A model generated the notes under the pieces. That model saw only the letters and a program-made list of their open reading frames with translations, did not search any database and had not been told where the DNA came from. A DNA stretch of 64,000 bases from Spirosoma fluviale (GTDB taxonomy: Bacteria; Bacteroidota; Bacteroidia; Cytophagales; Spirosomataceae): NCBI RefSeq assembly GCF_900230225.1, contig NZ_OCNH01000003.1, positions 1,178,001-1,242,000 on the forward strand, in the 5' to 3' direction. Position 1 is the first letter of the stretch; every line of letters starts with the position of its first letter. Below, one piece after another: positions 14,516 to 22,364 of the stretch. The position numbers and the translations under genes were made by a program.

Positions 14516-16456
14516 ATGAACAAAATAGCCTGCTTCAGTGTCGTACTATTCCTATTCGTTACCTCCATTACCCAGGCGCAGCACTGGTACAAAGGCAACC
14601 TGCACACACACTCGCTCTGGAGCGACGGCGACGATTACCCCGAAATGATCATGGACTGGTACAAAGCCAATGGCTATCAGTTCGTTGGCCTGTCTGATCA
14701 CAACATCTTGCAGGACGTTGATAAATGGGTAAACGTACCCCGCCAGCCGGATCGACGCCGGACGTTTGATCGGTACCTGCGTACGTTTGGGCCGGACTGG
14801 GTAACATACCGCAAAGGGCAAAATGACTCGCTGAGTGTCCGCCTGAAACAACTAAACGAATACCGGAATTATTTTGAAGAGCCGGGCAAGTTCCTGATCC
14901 TGAAAAATGAAGAAGTATCGACCGGTTATCAGGGCAAGCCCATTCACATGAACGTGACGAATGTAAAGAACCTCATTCGGCCGTTGCCCGGCAACAGCGT
15001 GGCGGAGGTGATGCAAAACAACATCGACATGGTGGTGGCGCAGCGCCGACTGACGGGTCAGCCCATGTTTCCGCACATCAACCATCCTAATTTTTACTAC
15101 GCCATCAAGGCCGAAGACCTGATGCAGCTCCGGTACGAACGCTTTTTTGAAGTCTTCAACGGCCATCATCTGGTCAATAATTACGGCGACAGTACCCACG
15201 AAGGCACGGAGGCCATGTGGGATAAGATAAACCTGCATTTTCTGCAACAGGCGCGTCCGCTGATGTACGGTCTGGGTACTGATGATAGCCATAATTATTA
15301 CTTTTTTGGCCCTTCGTTCAGTAATTCGGGTCGGAGTTGGGTCATGGTCAATGCGCCCGAGCTGACCCCAACGTCTTTAATTGAGGCCATGGAAGCCGGC
15401 CGTTTCTATGCCAGTTCGGGCGTTACACTCAAACAGTTGCCACAGGCAGGAAACAAACTGGTCGTGCGGGTTAAAATGGAGCCGGACGTAACGTATAAAA
15501 TTCAGTTTTTTGGTGTTCGGAAAGGTAACACACAGGCCGAATTGCTCCGCGAAGTGACCGATACAGCCGCCACGTATGACCTGACGAATGATGTGTTGCT
15601 GCTTCGGGCGAAGATCATTTCCAGTAAGCCCAAATACAATCCATTCATGCCGGGTGATCTGGAATCTGCCTGGAGCCAGCCGATCGCTCAGGCCAATGTG
15701 CCGCAGCAACTTGCCGATGTTGTGCCGTTGGTAAATGCCCATGCCCATAATGATTATCATCAATCCCGCCCGCTTTGGGATGCGCTGGACAATGGGTTCA
15801 CCAGTGTTGAGGCCGATGTTCATTTAATTGATGATACCCTCTATGTGGCACACGACCGGCCAACCATCAAAAATCCGTCCGCTACCCTCGAAGGCCTGTA
15901 TCTTAAACCGCTGGCCGAACGAATTCGTCAGAACGGCGGTCGGGTGTTTCCCAATTATTCGGGACCGTTTTATTTAATGATCGACGCCAAAACGGGTGCC
16001 GATAGTACGTATCAGGCATTGACGAAGCTACTGCAACGGTATAGCTCGTTACTCACCGGCGATAGCAAACGGAAATCAGGCGTTGTTACGATTGTTCTGA
16101 CGGGTAATCGGTCTGTTGAGGCAATCGTCAAAGCCAAAGGGCGGTTGGTATCAATTGACGGTCGCCCCGGCGATCTGGGTAAAGGATATGCGCCGACGGT
16201 GATGCCGTACATCAGTGATGTTTATCAAAACCAGCTAAGCTGGCGCGGCAAGGGCGATATACCAGCTGAAGAGTTTCGGAAGCTACGCCAGCTGGTTGAT
16301 AAGGTACATGCCGAGGGGAAAAAGCTACGGTTTTGGGCGAGTCCCGAAGACCCGCTCGTTTGGGCAAAACTCCGTGAAGCGGGCGTCGATTTTATCAGCA
16401 CTGACCAACAGGTACTGGCACGGGATTTTCTGTTAAAGACGGCTGGCGGTAAGTAA
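14516..16456 (+). CDS. secreted PHP-domain protein fused to a GDPD/PI-PLC-like phosphodiesterase
   Basis: 646 residues with a signal peptide (MNKIACFSVVLFLFVTSITQAQ); the longer GTG frame from 14474 lacks one, so ATG 14516 is used. The N-terminal half (about 23-310) is a PHP metal-dependent phosphoesterase: NLHTHSLWSDGDD (His30, His32, Asp37), LSDHN (Asp61, His62), FPHINHPNF and GLGTDDSHN. The C-terminal part (about 395-640) matches the uncharacterised GDPD/PI-PLC-like group: NAHAHNDYHQSRPL, then TSVEADVHL, YVAHDRP, and FWASPEDP near the end. Two phosphodiesterase-type domains in one exported chain suggest breakdown of phosphorylated lipids, sugars or teichoic-like material outside the cytoplasm. 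The substrate is unknown. Confidence 0.82.
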   Translation: MNKIACFSVVLFLFVTSITQAQHWYKGNLHTHSLWSDGDDYPEMIMDWYKANGYQFVGLSDHNILQDVDKWVNVPRQPDRRRTFDRYLRTFGPDWVTYRKGQNDSLSVRLKQLNEYRNYFEEPGKFLILKNEEVSTGYQGKPIHMNVTNVKNLIRPLPGNSVAEVMQNNIDMVVAQRRLTGQPMFPHINHPNFYYAIKAEDLMQLRYERFFEVFNGHHLVNNYGDSTHEGTEAMWDKINLHFLQQARPLMYGLGTDDSHNYYFFGPSFSNSGRSWVMVNAPELTPTSLIEAMEAGRFYASSGVTLKQLPQAGNKLVVRVKMEPDVTYKIQFFGVRKGNTQAELLREVTDTAATYDLTNDVLLLRAKIISSKPKYNPFMPGDLESAWSQPIAQANVPQQLADVVPLVNAHAHNDYHQSRPLWDALDNGFTSVEADVHLIDDTLYVAHDRPTIKNPSATLEGLYLKPLAERIRQNGGRVFPNYSGPFYLMIDAKTGADSTYQALTKLLQRYSSLLTGDSKRKSGVVTIVLTGNRSVEAIVKAKGRLVSIDGRPGDLGKGYAPTVMPYISDVYQNQLSWRGKGDIPAEEFRKLRQLVDKVHAEGKKLRFWASPEDPLVWAKLREAGVDFISTDQQVLARDFLLKTAGGK

Positions 16457-16496
16457 GTGAGTACGGCGATTGACTGAAATTTCCCTATTTTGTGCC

Positions 16497-16527
16497 TGCC
16501 GGGTCGGCGCTACACATCGACCCGGCA
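16497..16527 (+). terminator. hairpin between the PHP fusion and a serine hydrolase
   Basis: TGCCGGGTCG (16497-16506) pairs perfectly with CGACCCGGCA (16518-16527). It lies 40 bases after the PHP gene stop and 17 bases before the ATG of the next gene, with no T run, so it could equally be a leader stem that tunes the downstream gene. Confidence 0.5.
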
Positions 16528-16544
16528 TAACAACCTGCTCTTAG

Positions 16545-17639
16545 ATGAAAACTAAACTGATAACTTGTTTACTGCTTACCACTTTGTCGCTTCAAATCAA
16601 CGTCAGCGCTCAGCCATCGTTATCAGCCGGTATCGACAAACTCATTGCCAGTACACCCGATTTTAGCGGGGTTATTCTCATCGCCGATAAGGGCCAACCG
16701 ATTTACGAGAAGGCATTCGGCTACAAACGATTTGAGACGAAATCACCCCTCACCACGGGTTCTATTTTCGAACTGGCGTCGGTGTCGAAACAGTTTACGG
16801 CCATGACCATCCTGATGCTGAAGCAGGCGGGTAAACTGGACTACGACGACCGGATTGATAAATACATTTCGGGCCTGCCGTATCCGGGTATTACCATCCG
16901 GCACCTGCTCAACCACACATCGGGCCTGCCGGATTATCAGGATGTGATGGATAAGCACTGGGACAAAAGCAGGGTCGCTAATAACGCTGATAACATTGCG
17001 TATCTGATCAAGTACCACCCCGCCAAACTGTTTGAGCCGGGGGGCAAATACACCTATAGCAATACCGGCTATATGCTGCTGGCCAGCATTGCCGAACGGG
17101 CATCGGGGCAGGATTTTATCAACTTTTGCCAGACGCGTATTTTCAATCCCCTCGGCATGACGCATACGGATATCCGAACTAAAGAGGCAAAGCTGAAACT
17201 GCCTGACGTGGCCTGGGGACATATTTATGTGCCGGAGAAAAAACGCTACGTTCAGGCCGATTCGTTTCCCGAATTCAACTACGCCATCTGGTTAGGTGAT
17301 CGCAAAGGCCCCGGTCGCATCAGCTCCACTGTCGAAGATTTGCTGAAGTGGGATCGTGCGCTTTACTCCGATAAACTGGTTAGTCAGCAAACGTTGAGAG
17401 ACGCGTTTACCCCAGCTAAACTCAATGACGGTTCCCTGTCGCCGTATGGCTTTGGCTGGGAACTGGCACAGAGTCCTAAACTTGGGCGGATTGTGCAGCA
17501 TGATGGCGACAATCCGGGCTATAAAACCCAGATTGTTCGCTACATCGACGCCGATAAAACGATCATTGTGCTTTGCAACAACGCCCACGAGAAGAAGGCC
17601 GACATCATCAAAGCTATTCAGGCGCTAATGGAGAAATAA
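16545..17639 (+). CDS. secreted serine hydrolase, class C beta-lactamase/esterase family
   Basis: 364 residues with a signal peptide cleaved near VSAQ (residue 23). SxxK is Ser79-Val-Ser-Lys82 in ELASVSKQFTAMTILML; the YxN motif is present in full as Tyr-Ser-Asn in KYTYSNTGYMLLASIAE; and the third motif region reads QHDGDNPGYKT (HxG-like). ITIRHLLNHTSGLPDY is a hallmark of this family. It is probably a periplasmic peptidase or esterase acting on peptidoglycan-like or ester substrates. It lies 88 bases behind the PHP fusion on the same strand and may be co-transcribed. Confidence 0.88.
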   Translation: MKTKLITCLLLTTLSLQINVSAQPSLSAGIDKLIASTPDFSGVILIADKGQPIYEKAFGYKRFETKSPLTTGSIFELASVSKQFTAMTILMLKQAGKLDYDDRIDKYISGLPYPGITIRHLLNHTSGLPDYQDVMDKHWDKSRVANNADNIAYLIKYHPAKLFEPGGKYTYSNTGYMLLASIAERASGQDFINFCQTRIFNPLGMTHTDIRTKEAKLKLPDVAWGHIYVPEKKRYVQADSFPEFNYAIWLGDRKGPGRISSTVEDLLKWDRALYSDKLVSQQTLRDAFTPAKLNDGSLSPYGFGWELAQSPKLGRIVQHDGDNPGYKTQIVRYIDADKTIIVLCNNAHEKKADIIKAIQALMEK

Positions 17640-17640
17640 A

Positions 17641-17982
17641 TCATTCTATATCCATTCGTATAATTTTATCGCCATCAAACGTGTAGACATGTTTGACTAT
17701 GCCATCTGTTACGATACTTCCCTGTTTGTCGTGGATCAGTTGATGAACGATCACCTCGACTTGGCCGGTAGGGGTTGACCGGAGCGAAACAGGCGTTACT
17801 TCCGGATCAATCTCCTGCCATTGCCGGGTCCAGTAGGCGCGTACTTCATCGTGCCCGTGTACGTAGCCACCTTCCCAGCCGTTGGGCCATTGCACATCTG
17901 GATGCATGAGATTGAGTACGCCATCAATATCTCGGGTATTAAAGCCTTTGTAGGCCAGTTTGATTAGGTCCTGATTGTCCAT
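17641..17982 (-). CDS. SnoaL/NTF2-like protein
   Basis: 113-residue cytosolic protein with the cone-shaped NTF2/SnoaL-like fold pattern: LIKLAYKGFNTRDIDGVLNLMHPDVQWPNG at the start, YVHGHDEVRAYWTRQW in the middle, and TPTGQVEVIVHQLIHD followed by VKHVYTFDGDKIIRMDI at the end. Family members are ketosteroid isomerase-like enzymes or ligand-binding proteins; no catalytic assignment is possible. The stop is one base after the convergent serine hydrolase stop. Confidence 0.8.
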   Translation of the reverse strand: MDNQDLIKLAYKGFNTRDIDGVLNLMHPDVQWPNGWEGGYVHGHDEVRAYWTRQWQEIDPEVTPVSLRSTPTGQVEVIVHQLIHDKQGSIVTDGIVKHVYTFDGDKIIRMDIE

Positions 17983-18135
17983 TGCTTTGCTGGGAAACTA
18001 CGTAATTTGTTTTTTCAAAAAAAGCGGATACTGAATGAATGCAGCATCGGCGACGGTTGAGATTTTGTTGGAATTGCCTGAGCACAGCGCTGTTAGTGCC
18101 ACTGAAAGCTTTTAGTGTATGCCAAAAGAGAGACT

Positions 18136-18192
18136 GGAACAAAAGGTAGCAGTTTTGTCTGGGCCAAACTGGAGCTTGGCCCAGACAAAACA
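18136..18192. repeat. dispersed intergenic repeat, copy A (with hairpin)
   Basis: The reverse complement of 18136-18181 matches 26752-26797 at 37 of 46 positions, including GGCCCAGACAAA and CTTTTGTTC. Copy A also folds: TTGTCTGGGCCAA at 18154-18166 pairs with TTGGCCCAGACAA at 18176-18188. It lies in the 265-bp gap between the SnoaL-like gene and the divergent YjbR-type gene. Similarity appears to continue weakly beyond the 46 bases on the TTTTGTTC side. Confidence 0.6.
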
Positions 18193-18247
18193 ACCCAAAT
18201 GCTCTAAGGATCAAGTTGGATGAGTACTTGAAATTGTAATAAGCAAT

Positions 18248-18598
18248 ATGATCGATTTGGAGAGAATCCGGCAAATTGCCCTATCGTTTCCCGAAACAAC
18301 CGAGCAACCCCACTTCGGAAAGTTCTCGTTTAAAGTGGGCAAAAGGGTATTTGCAACGTACAACGGCCCTCACAATCGGATTTGTGTGAAGTTGGCCGAA
18401 CTCGATCAGGCCGCTTTTTGCAGCTTCGATACTTCCGTCATTTATCCGGTTCCCAACAAGTGGGGCAAACAGGGCTGGACACTCGTCAACCTGGCCAAAG
18501 TGTTTGATGAGACGCTGATAGACGCCTTAACCATGGCTTATTGCGAAGTAGCGCCTAAAAAACTGGCGGCTCTCGTAAAAGGGGATCAGTACGGATAG
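18248..18598 (+). CDS. MmcQ/YjbR family protein
   Basis: 116-residue cytosolic protein of the YjbR/CyaY-like fold. Family segments are IRQIALSFPETTEQPHFGKFSFKVGKRVFATY at the start, ICVKLAELDQAAF, and the closing KWGKQGWTLVNL with LIDALTMAYCEVAPKKLAA. Proteins of this family are small and often annotated as DNA-binding, but their role is not established. The ATG at 18248 begins a typical MIDLERIRQIAL N-terminus. Stand-alone gene, convergent with the exosortase gene. Confidence 0.88.
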   Translation: MIDLERIRQIALSFPETTEQPHFGKFSFKVGKRVFATYNGPHNRICVKLAELDQAAFCSFDTSVIYPVPNKWGKQGWTLVNLAKVFDETLIDALTMAYCEVAPKKLAALVKGDQYG

Positions 18599-18623
18599 GA
18601 GTAAACAGCACTCATTAATTGGT

Positions 18624-19193
18624 TTAAGGCTGATCCAGACTGGTGTTTCGGCTGGGCTGATGGCTATGGAAGTACATTAGCGTGAGGATGATTCCATACG
18701 CGGCCACATTGAAAAGATCGTGATGATCGATGTAGCGGCTCTCGGGCCAGTTTTTATCCAGCGCAAACAGAAGTATGGCAATTCGGCAACAGTTGACAAA
18801 CCAGATCAGCGCGATTCCTCCCAGAAGCCAGGCTGCCTTGTTTTGCCAGGTGCCAGTATTAGCAATGACATAAGCAGTCCAGAAGCTGGATACACCCAGC
18901 CCTAAACAGTCAAAGGAAATAATGACCGAAGCCCCGGAAACTGTTCGAATGAGTTGAGGTGGGTCAACGAAGGTAGATAAACCCGCCAGCTGGGAGAGCA
19001 GGTGAGCCGTGTACAGAATAGACTGCTGAAACCAGCTGATATAATTCAGGTAATGATCCAGAAAATAGCTGTACTGGTTTTGAGGGTCAGTAAGTCCCCA
19101 ATAAAAGATGTTGAAGTAATAGAGCGAGGTGAAAACTAAGATGAGTTTGACCAAATAGGCTCCATCTACGTAGTTGAGCAAACGATCATTCAT
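18624..19193 (-). CDS. exosortase family membrane protease/transpeptidase
   Basis: Polytopic inner-membrane protein of 189 residues that would cleave C-terminal sorting signals and transfer the protein, presumably to a surface anchor. The expected catalytic residues are in place: Cys96 in SFDCLGLGVSSFW, Arg137 in NCCRIAILLFALD, and His157/158 in YIDHHDLFN. At least five hydrophobic segments are seen. ATG 19193 (MNDRLLNYV) is chosen because the longer frame from 19253 would run through the hairpin at 19218-19271. The gene 134 bases upstream encodes a tiny protein with a matching sorting signal, which marks substrate and enzyme as a pair. The subtype is probably one of the Bacteroidota exosortases (XrtX/XrtY group); XrtF is less likely. 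Confidence 0.82.
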   Translation of the reverse strand: MNDRLLNYVDGAYLVKLILVFTSLYYFNIFYWGLTDPQNQYSYFLDHYLNYISWFQQSILYTAHLLSQLAGLSTFVDPPQLIRTVSGASVIISFDCLGLGVSSFWTAYVIANTGTWQNKAAWLLGGIALIWFVNCCRIAILLFALDKNWPESRYIDHHDLFNVAAYGIILTLMYFHSHQPSRNTSLDQP

Positions 19194-19217
19194 AACTGGC
19201 TGAGATAAACAGCAAAT

Positions 19218-19271
19218 CGAGTTATGTAGCCGATTTTGGACTTGGTTTGCCAAAACCGGCTACATAACTCG
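19218..19271 (-). terminator. 22-bp hairpin between sorting substrate and exosortase genes
   Basis: 19218-19239 and 19250-19271 are reverse complements at 21 of 22 positions around a 10-base loop. On the - strand it comes 57 bases after the substrate stop and 24 bases before the exosortase ATG. It may end most transcripts after the substrate or protect its mRNA, giving much substrate and little enzyme. Confidence 0.65.
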
Positions 19272-19327
19272 TTGAGTTCGGGTATATCCCGTTGACGTAC
19301 TACAAAAACGGACTTGATTTCGTCCGG

Positions 19328-19531
19328 TTAACGCATGGAACGAGCCTCTTTCCGTTTTTGATGAGCCTTTTTCAGGCCAACAGCGGCTCCGGCAGCCAGT
19401 AAGATGCTTAAACCACCATCCAGCGGTGCATTGACGGGCCGACGGTTCGGTTCGCTCACTTGAGCTTCTGTAGGCAAGCTCGCAAAAGAGCCGATTAAAA
19501 GACCTAGCAGCATAACATGTGCTTTCTTCAT
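19328..19531 (-). CDS. 67-residue exosortase substrate with PLDGG-type C-terminal sorting signal
   Basis: Tiny exported protein: a signal peptide (MKKAHVMLLGLLIGSFASLPTEAQ), only about a dozen linker residues (VSEPNRRPVNA), then a complete sorting signal. The signal consists of PLDGG (36-40), a hydrophobic helix (LSILLAAGAAVGL) and a strongly basic tail (KKAHQKRKEARSMR). This is the tripartite C-terminal pattern recognised by exosortases, of the PID/PLDGG kind known in Bacteroidota. It lies immediately upstream of an exosortase gene on the same strand. After cleavage hardly more than a dozen residues would remain, so it may be a pilot, surface peptide or regulator rather than a normal enzyme substrate. 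Confidence 0.78.
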   Translation of the reverse strand: MKKAHVMLLGLLIGSFASLPTEAQVSEPNRRPVNAPLDGGLSILLAAGAAVGLKKAHQKRKEARSMR

Positions 19532-20038
19532 ACAGGTAACTGGTTATAATTAAACAAAAAAGAAAGTGAACGCAACAAATGACCAGCTTATCTTAGAGGG
19601 CCAAATGCGTTAAATTGCAGCTTATCAGCCTGATACAATGTTGATTGTACTACTTAAAGCTAGATTGGATTTGTGACATTGGCAAGAAAATGAGGTTGCC
19701 TGCCTACGGGAAGAGAGATTCTCCTACTAACTAATTGTTAGTAGGAGTTGTGGAACAAGTCAAAATAAGTTTACGTAATCTATTTGTAGTATATAGGAAT
19801 TGTGTAATTGTGATGAGCGCGTATGGATAGCGAATAATAGTTACACAAATTTTGCTTTTACATAAGATAAATTGTAACCAGGCGATTTAGGTGAAAAAAT
19901 TATCAAACAGCCAGACCTGAATTCGACTGGGTATCTTACGAATAAAGGCACTCGCATACGTATGTATGTTAGGTTATACTTTTCCGGAAAGAGCAAGCTG
20001 ACCGTTTCTCTTAGGGTGTTTGTTTGAATTACGCGTGT
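19532..20038. other. 507-bp intergenic gap with one short hairpin
   Basis: No convincing gene is seen between the sorting-substrate start and the tenA stop. The one clear structure is a perfect 11-bp stem, CTCCTACTAAC (19721-19731) with GTTAGTAGGAG (19737-19747), around a five-base loop and without a T run. The substrate-gene promoter must lie in the first 100 bases or so, but no clean TAnnTTTG element stands out there. Confidence 0.5.
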
Positions 20039-20689
20039 CTATATCAGCCAGTGAGTTTGCCTATAAGCGTCATTCCAGAAATACCACTCCAGTCGACTCG
20101 ATACCCGAAACGCTTCCCGCATTTGGTCTCGCTCAAGCGGTCCGGCTGTTTCGGCGTATTTGTCGGTGAGGGCCAGCATTTGGTTGACCGACTGGTCGAA
20201 GGCGTCGCCCGCATAAGTGTCGATCCAGCTTCGGTAGGGGTTTTCCTGGATGGCGCGCTCGTAAATGTGTTTACCGACCTGCCGGTAAATCCAGAAACAG
20301 GGTAGCACCGCAGCCGCTCCAACAGCAATGGATTGAAGCGATGTAGTGGCCAATAAGTAGTTGGTATAGGCAAAACAGGCAGGCATCTTAGCCGTTTCGG
20401 GTTGGATGTCGTAGAGGGCAAAATAGGTCTGGTGAAGCGCCCGCTCCACCAGAATAGCGTTCTGCGCGAATTGTGTAAAGGTCAGTATATCGTCCGGTGT
20501 GGTAGCTCGCGCGGCCAGTTGATTCAACGCCCGGCTGAAGTCCGTCAGGTAGAGGGCGTCCTGCTGAATGTAATACTGAAACGTTGGCGAGGGCAGGCTA
20601 CCCGCCATTAATTCATTGACAAATCCGTGTTCGAGTATGGAGATGTAGATTGGGCTGATGTCCTGCCAGAGCTGGTCGGTGAATGTCAT
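20039..20689 (-). CDS. tenA: TenA-family aminopyrimidine aminohydrolase/thiaminase II
   Basis: Cytosolic salvage enzyme that hydrolyses thiamine degradation products (aminomethyl-pyrimidine) to HMP. The 216 residues match TenA length. Marks are LEHGFVNELMAGSLPSPTFQYYIQQDALYLTDFSRAL at the start, the catalytic-cysteine segment AAVLPCFWIYRQVG, NPYRSWIDTYAGDAF, and the closing glutamate in SSRLEWYFWNDAY. It is last in the thiM-thiE-thiD-tenA run, starting six bases after the thiD stop, so it makes the substrate (HMP) that ThiD phosphorylates. Confidence 0.93.
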   Translation of the reverse strand: MTFTDQLWQDISPIYISILEHGFVNELMAGSLPSPTFQYYIQQDALYLTDFSRALNQLAARATTPDDILTFTQFAQNAILVERALHQTYFALYDIQPETAKMPACFAYTNYLLATTSLQSIAVGAAAVLPCFWIYRQVGKHIYERAIQENPYRSWIDTYAGDAFDQSVNQMLALTDKYAETAGPLERDQMREAFRVSSRLEWYFWNDAYRQTHWLI

Positions 20690-20695
20690 AATTGG

Positions 20696-21502
20696 TTATT
20701 GCCAAACGTTGAAAAAGTGGTGAACGGGGCCATGTCCATGCCCGAGTTTATAAACGGCCCCCATTCGTAGGGCTTGGGTTAAATAGTCTTTGGCAGCGGC
20801 TACCGCATCCAAGACCGATAAGCCTCTGGCCAATCCGGCGGCAATGGCCGACGAGAGCGTACAGCCCGTTCCGTGCGAGTTGCCCGTTTGAATTCGTATT
20901 GTCGGAAAAGAATGCTGTTCCGTTGCGGATACATAGAGCAGGTCGGTACTTTCATTGGTCGTCAGGTGACCCCCTTTCACCAGAATAGCCCCTGGGCAGA
21001 GTGTTGCCAGATCAACGGCGGCCTGTTGCATATCAGCCATCGTCTCGATTGGTCGACCCAGCAATACACTTGCTTCGGGCAGATTGGGTGTAATCACGGA
21101 CGCAATGGGTAACAGGTACCTTTTGAGCGCGTCGACGGCTTCGTCCTGCAAGAGTTTATCGCCACTTTTAGCTACCATAACCGGGTCCAATACAATGGTT
21201 TTTACGCCAAACTCAACCAGCGTTTTGGCTACCTGCTCAATGACTTCCGCCGAGTGCAGCATACCGATCTTCACCGCATCGGCACCAATGTCGCTCAACA
21301 CGGCTTTCATCTGTTCGGCAATAAACGCTGGAGGTACCGGCATTATACCTGTTACGGCTTTGGTATTTTGCGCCGTCAGGGCGGTAATCACCGACATGCC
21401 GTAGCAGCCGAGAGCGGCAAACGTTTTGAGATCGGCCTGGATACCGGCCCCCCCGCCACTATCCGACCCGGCAATGGTTAAGGTTCGTGCGTATGTTTTC
21501 AT
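20696..21502 (-). CDS. thiD: hydroxymethylpyrimidine/phosphomethylpyrimidine kinase
   Basis: ATP-dependent kinase that phosphorylates HMP twice to HMP-pyrophosphate. ATG 21502 (MKTYARTLTIAGSDSGGGAGIQADLKTF) is the family start; the longer frame adds unrelated residues. The 268 residues show the ribokinase-fold marks AGSDSGGGAGIQAD, YGMSVITALTAQNT, VLDPVMVAKSGDKLL, and the anion-hole/catalytic GNSHGTGCTLSSAIAA. It sits between thiE and tenA, with a 238-base gap to thiE filled by a compound repeat, so it might be read through from the riboswitch-controlled promoter or have its own. Confidence 0.95.
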   Translation of the reverse strand: MKTYARTLTIAGSDSGGGAGIQADLKTFAALGCYGMSVITALTAQNTKAVTGIMPVPPAFIAEQMKAVLSDIGADAVKIGMLHSAEVIEQVAKTLVEFGVKTIVLDPVMVAKSGDKLLQDEAVDALKRYLLPIASVITPNLPEASVLLGRPIETMADMQQAAVDLATLCPGAILVKGGHLTTNESTDLLYVSATEQHSFPTIRIQTGNSHGTGCTLSSAIAAGLARGLSVLDAVAAAKDYLTQALRMGAVYKLGHGHGPVHHFFNVWQ

Positions 21503-21545
21503 TGGCGAAAGGATAAAAAAAGCTGTAGGCTGAATTTGTGTCAAT

Positions 21546-21732
21546 TTCTTAGAGTGCGAAGTCGGTTTCTTAGAGTGTAAAGCCAGGTTCTTACAGTGTG
21601 AAGTCAGGTTATTAAACCTGACTTGTGAGGTTTCTCAAAACCGAATGAATATACCCGCTATGGTGTCAGACGCTTTAATCGACTTGTTAGGTTTTGAGAA
21701 ACCTCACAAGTCGGTTTTAAGAAACCGACTTC
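21546..21732. repeat. compound direct and inverted repeat between thiE and thiD
   Basis: Three direct copies of a TTCTTAgAGTGygAAGyCrG-like unit begin near 21546, 21568 and 21589. Inverted pairs are nested around them: 21558-21572 with 21718-21732 (15 bp), 21601-21610 with 21615-21624 (10 bp), and 21622-21642 with 21690-21710 (21 bp, perfect). The whole 187-bp block could fold into a branched structure and splits the thi genes. No reading frame is present. Confidence 0.7.
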
Positions 21733-21740
21733 ACATTATC

Positions 21741-22364
21741 CTACCCCAACGCACCCAACTGGATCAACTCCCGACCTGCTTCATACGGGGATGATTGTCC
21801 GCAAATGGCCGACACAACAGCCGCTCCCGAAGCACCGGCCTGTAGAACAGATTGGATAGTCGCTGCATTGATGCCGCCAATAGCAAAGGTGGGCAGGCTG
21901 GTTTGCTGGCAGATGGCACGCAATCCGGCCAACCCCAACAGACTGGACGTATCCTGTTTCGTGCCCGTCGGAAAAATGGTGGCGATGCCGAGGTAGTCCA
22001 GATCGGCACCCTGAGCCGCTTCCAGTTCGGTTATGTTGTTGATCGACAAACCAATGATCTTGTCCGGTCCGATAAGCGACCGCACGAGTTGATACGGCAT
22101 ATCGTCCTGCCCAACGTGAACGCCATCGGCATCAACGGCCAGGGCAATGTCGACCCGGTCATTGATAATGAGCTTTGCCCCGTAAGCTTGCGTAATGCGT
22201 TTGAGTGCAACACCCAGTTCCAGAAAGGCGCGGGTTGACAGTTCTTTCTCGCGCAATTGCACCCAGCGAACACCCGCCCGGCAGGCTTCTTCGACCACGA
22301 AAGGCAAGGTGTGACCCGCCTGCTGCGCAATGCCGCTATCGGTCACTAAATAGAGTCCGTTCAT
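21741..22364 (-). CDS. thiE: thiamine-phosphate synthase
   Basis: TIM-barrel enzyme joining HMP-pyrophosphate and thiazole phosphate to thiamine phosphate. The 207 residues carry the family marks GLYLVTDSGIA, WVQLREKELSTRAFLELG, LIINDRVDIALAVDADGVHVGQDDMP, LDYLGIATIFPTGTKQD, and FAIGGINAATIQSVLQAGASGAAVVSAI. Its ATG overlaps the thiM stop in an ATGA junction, so it is translationally coupled to thiM. Confidence 0.95.
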   Translation of the reverse strand: MNGLYLVTDSGIAQQAGHTLPFVVEEACRAGVRWVQLREKELSTRAFLELGVALKRITQAYGAKLIINDRVDIALAVDADGVHVGQDDMPYQLVRSLIGPDKIIGLSINNITELEAAQGADLDYLGIATIFPTGTKQDTSSLLGLAGLRAICQQTSLPTFAIGGINAATIQSVLQAGASGAAVVSAICGQSSPYEAGRELIQLGALG

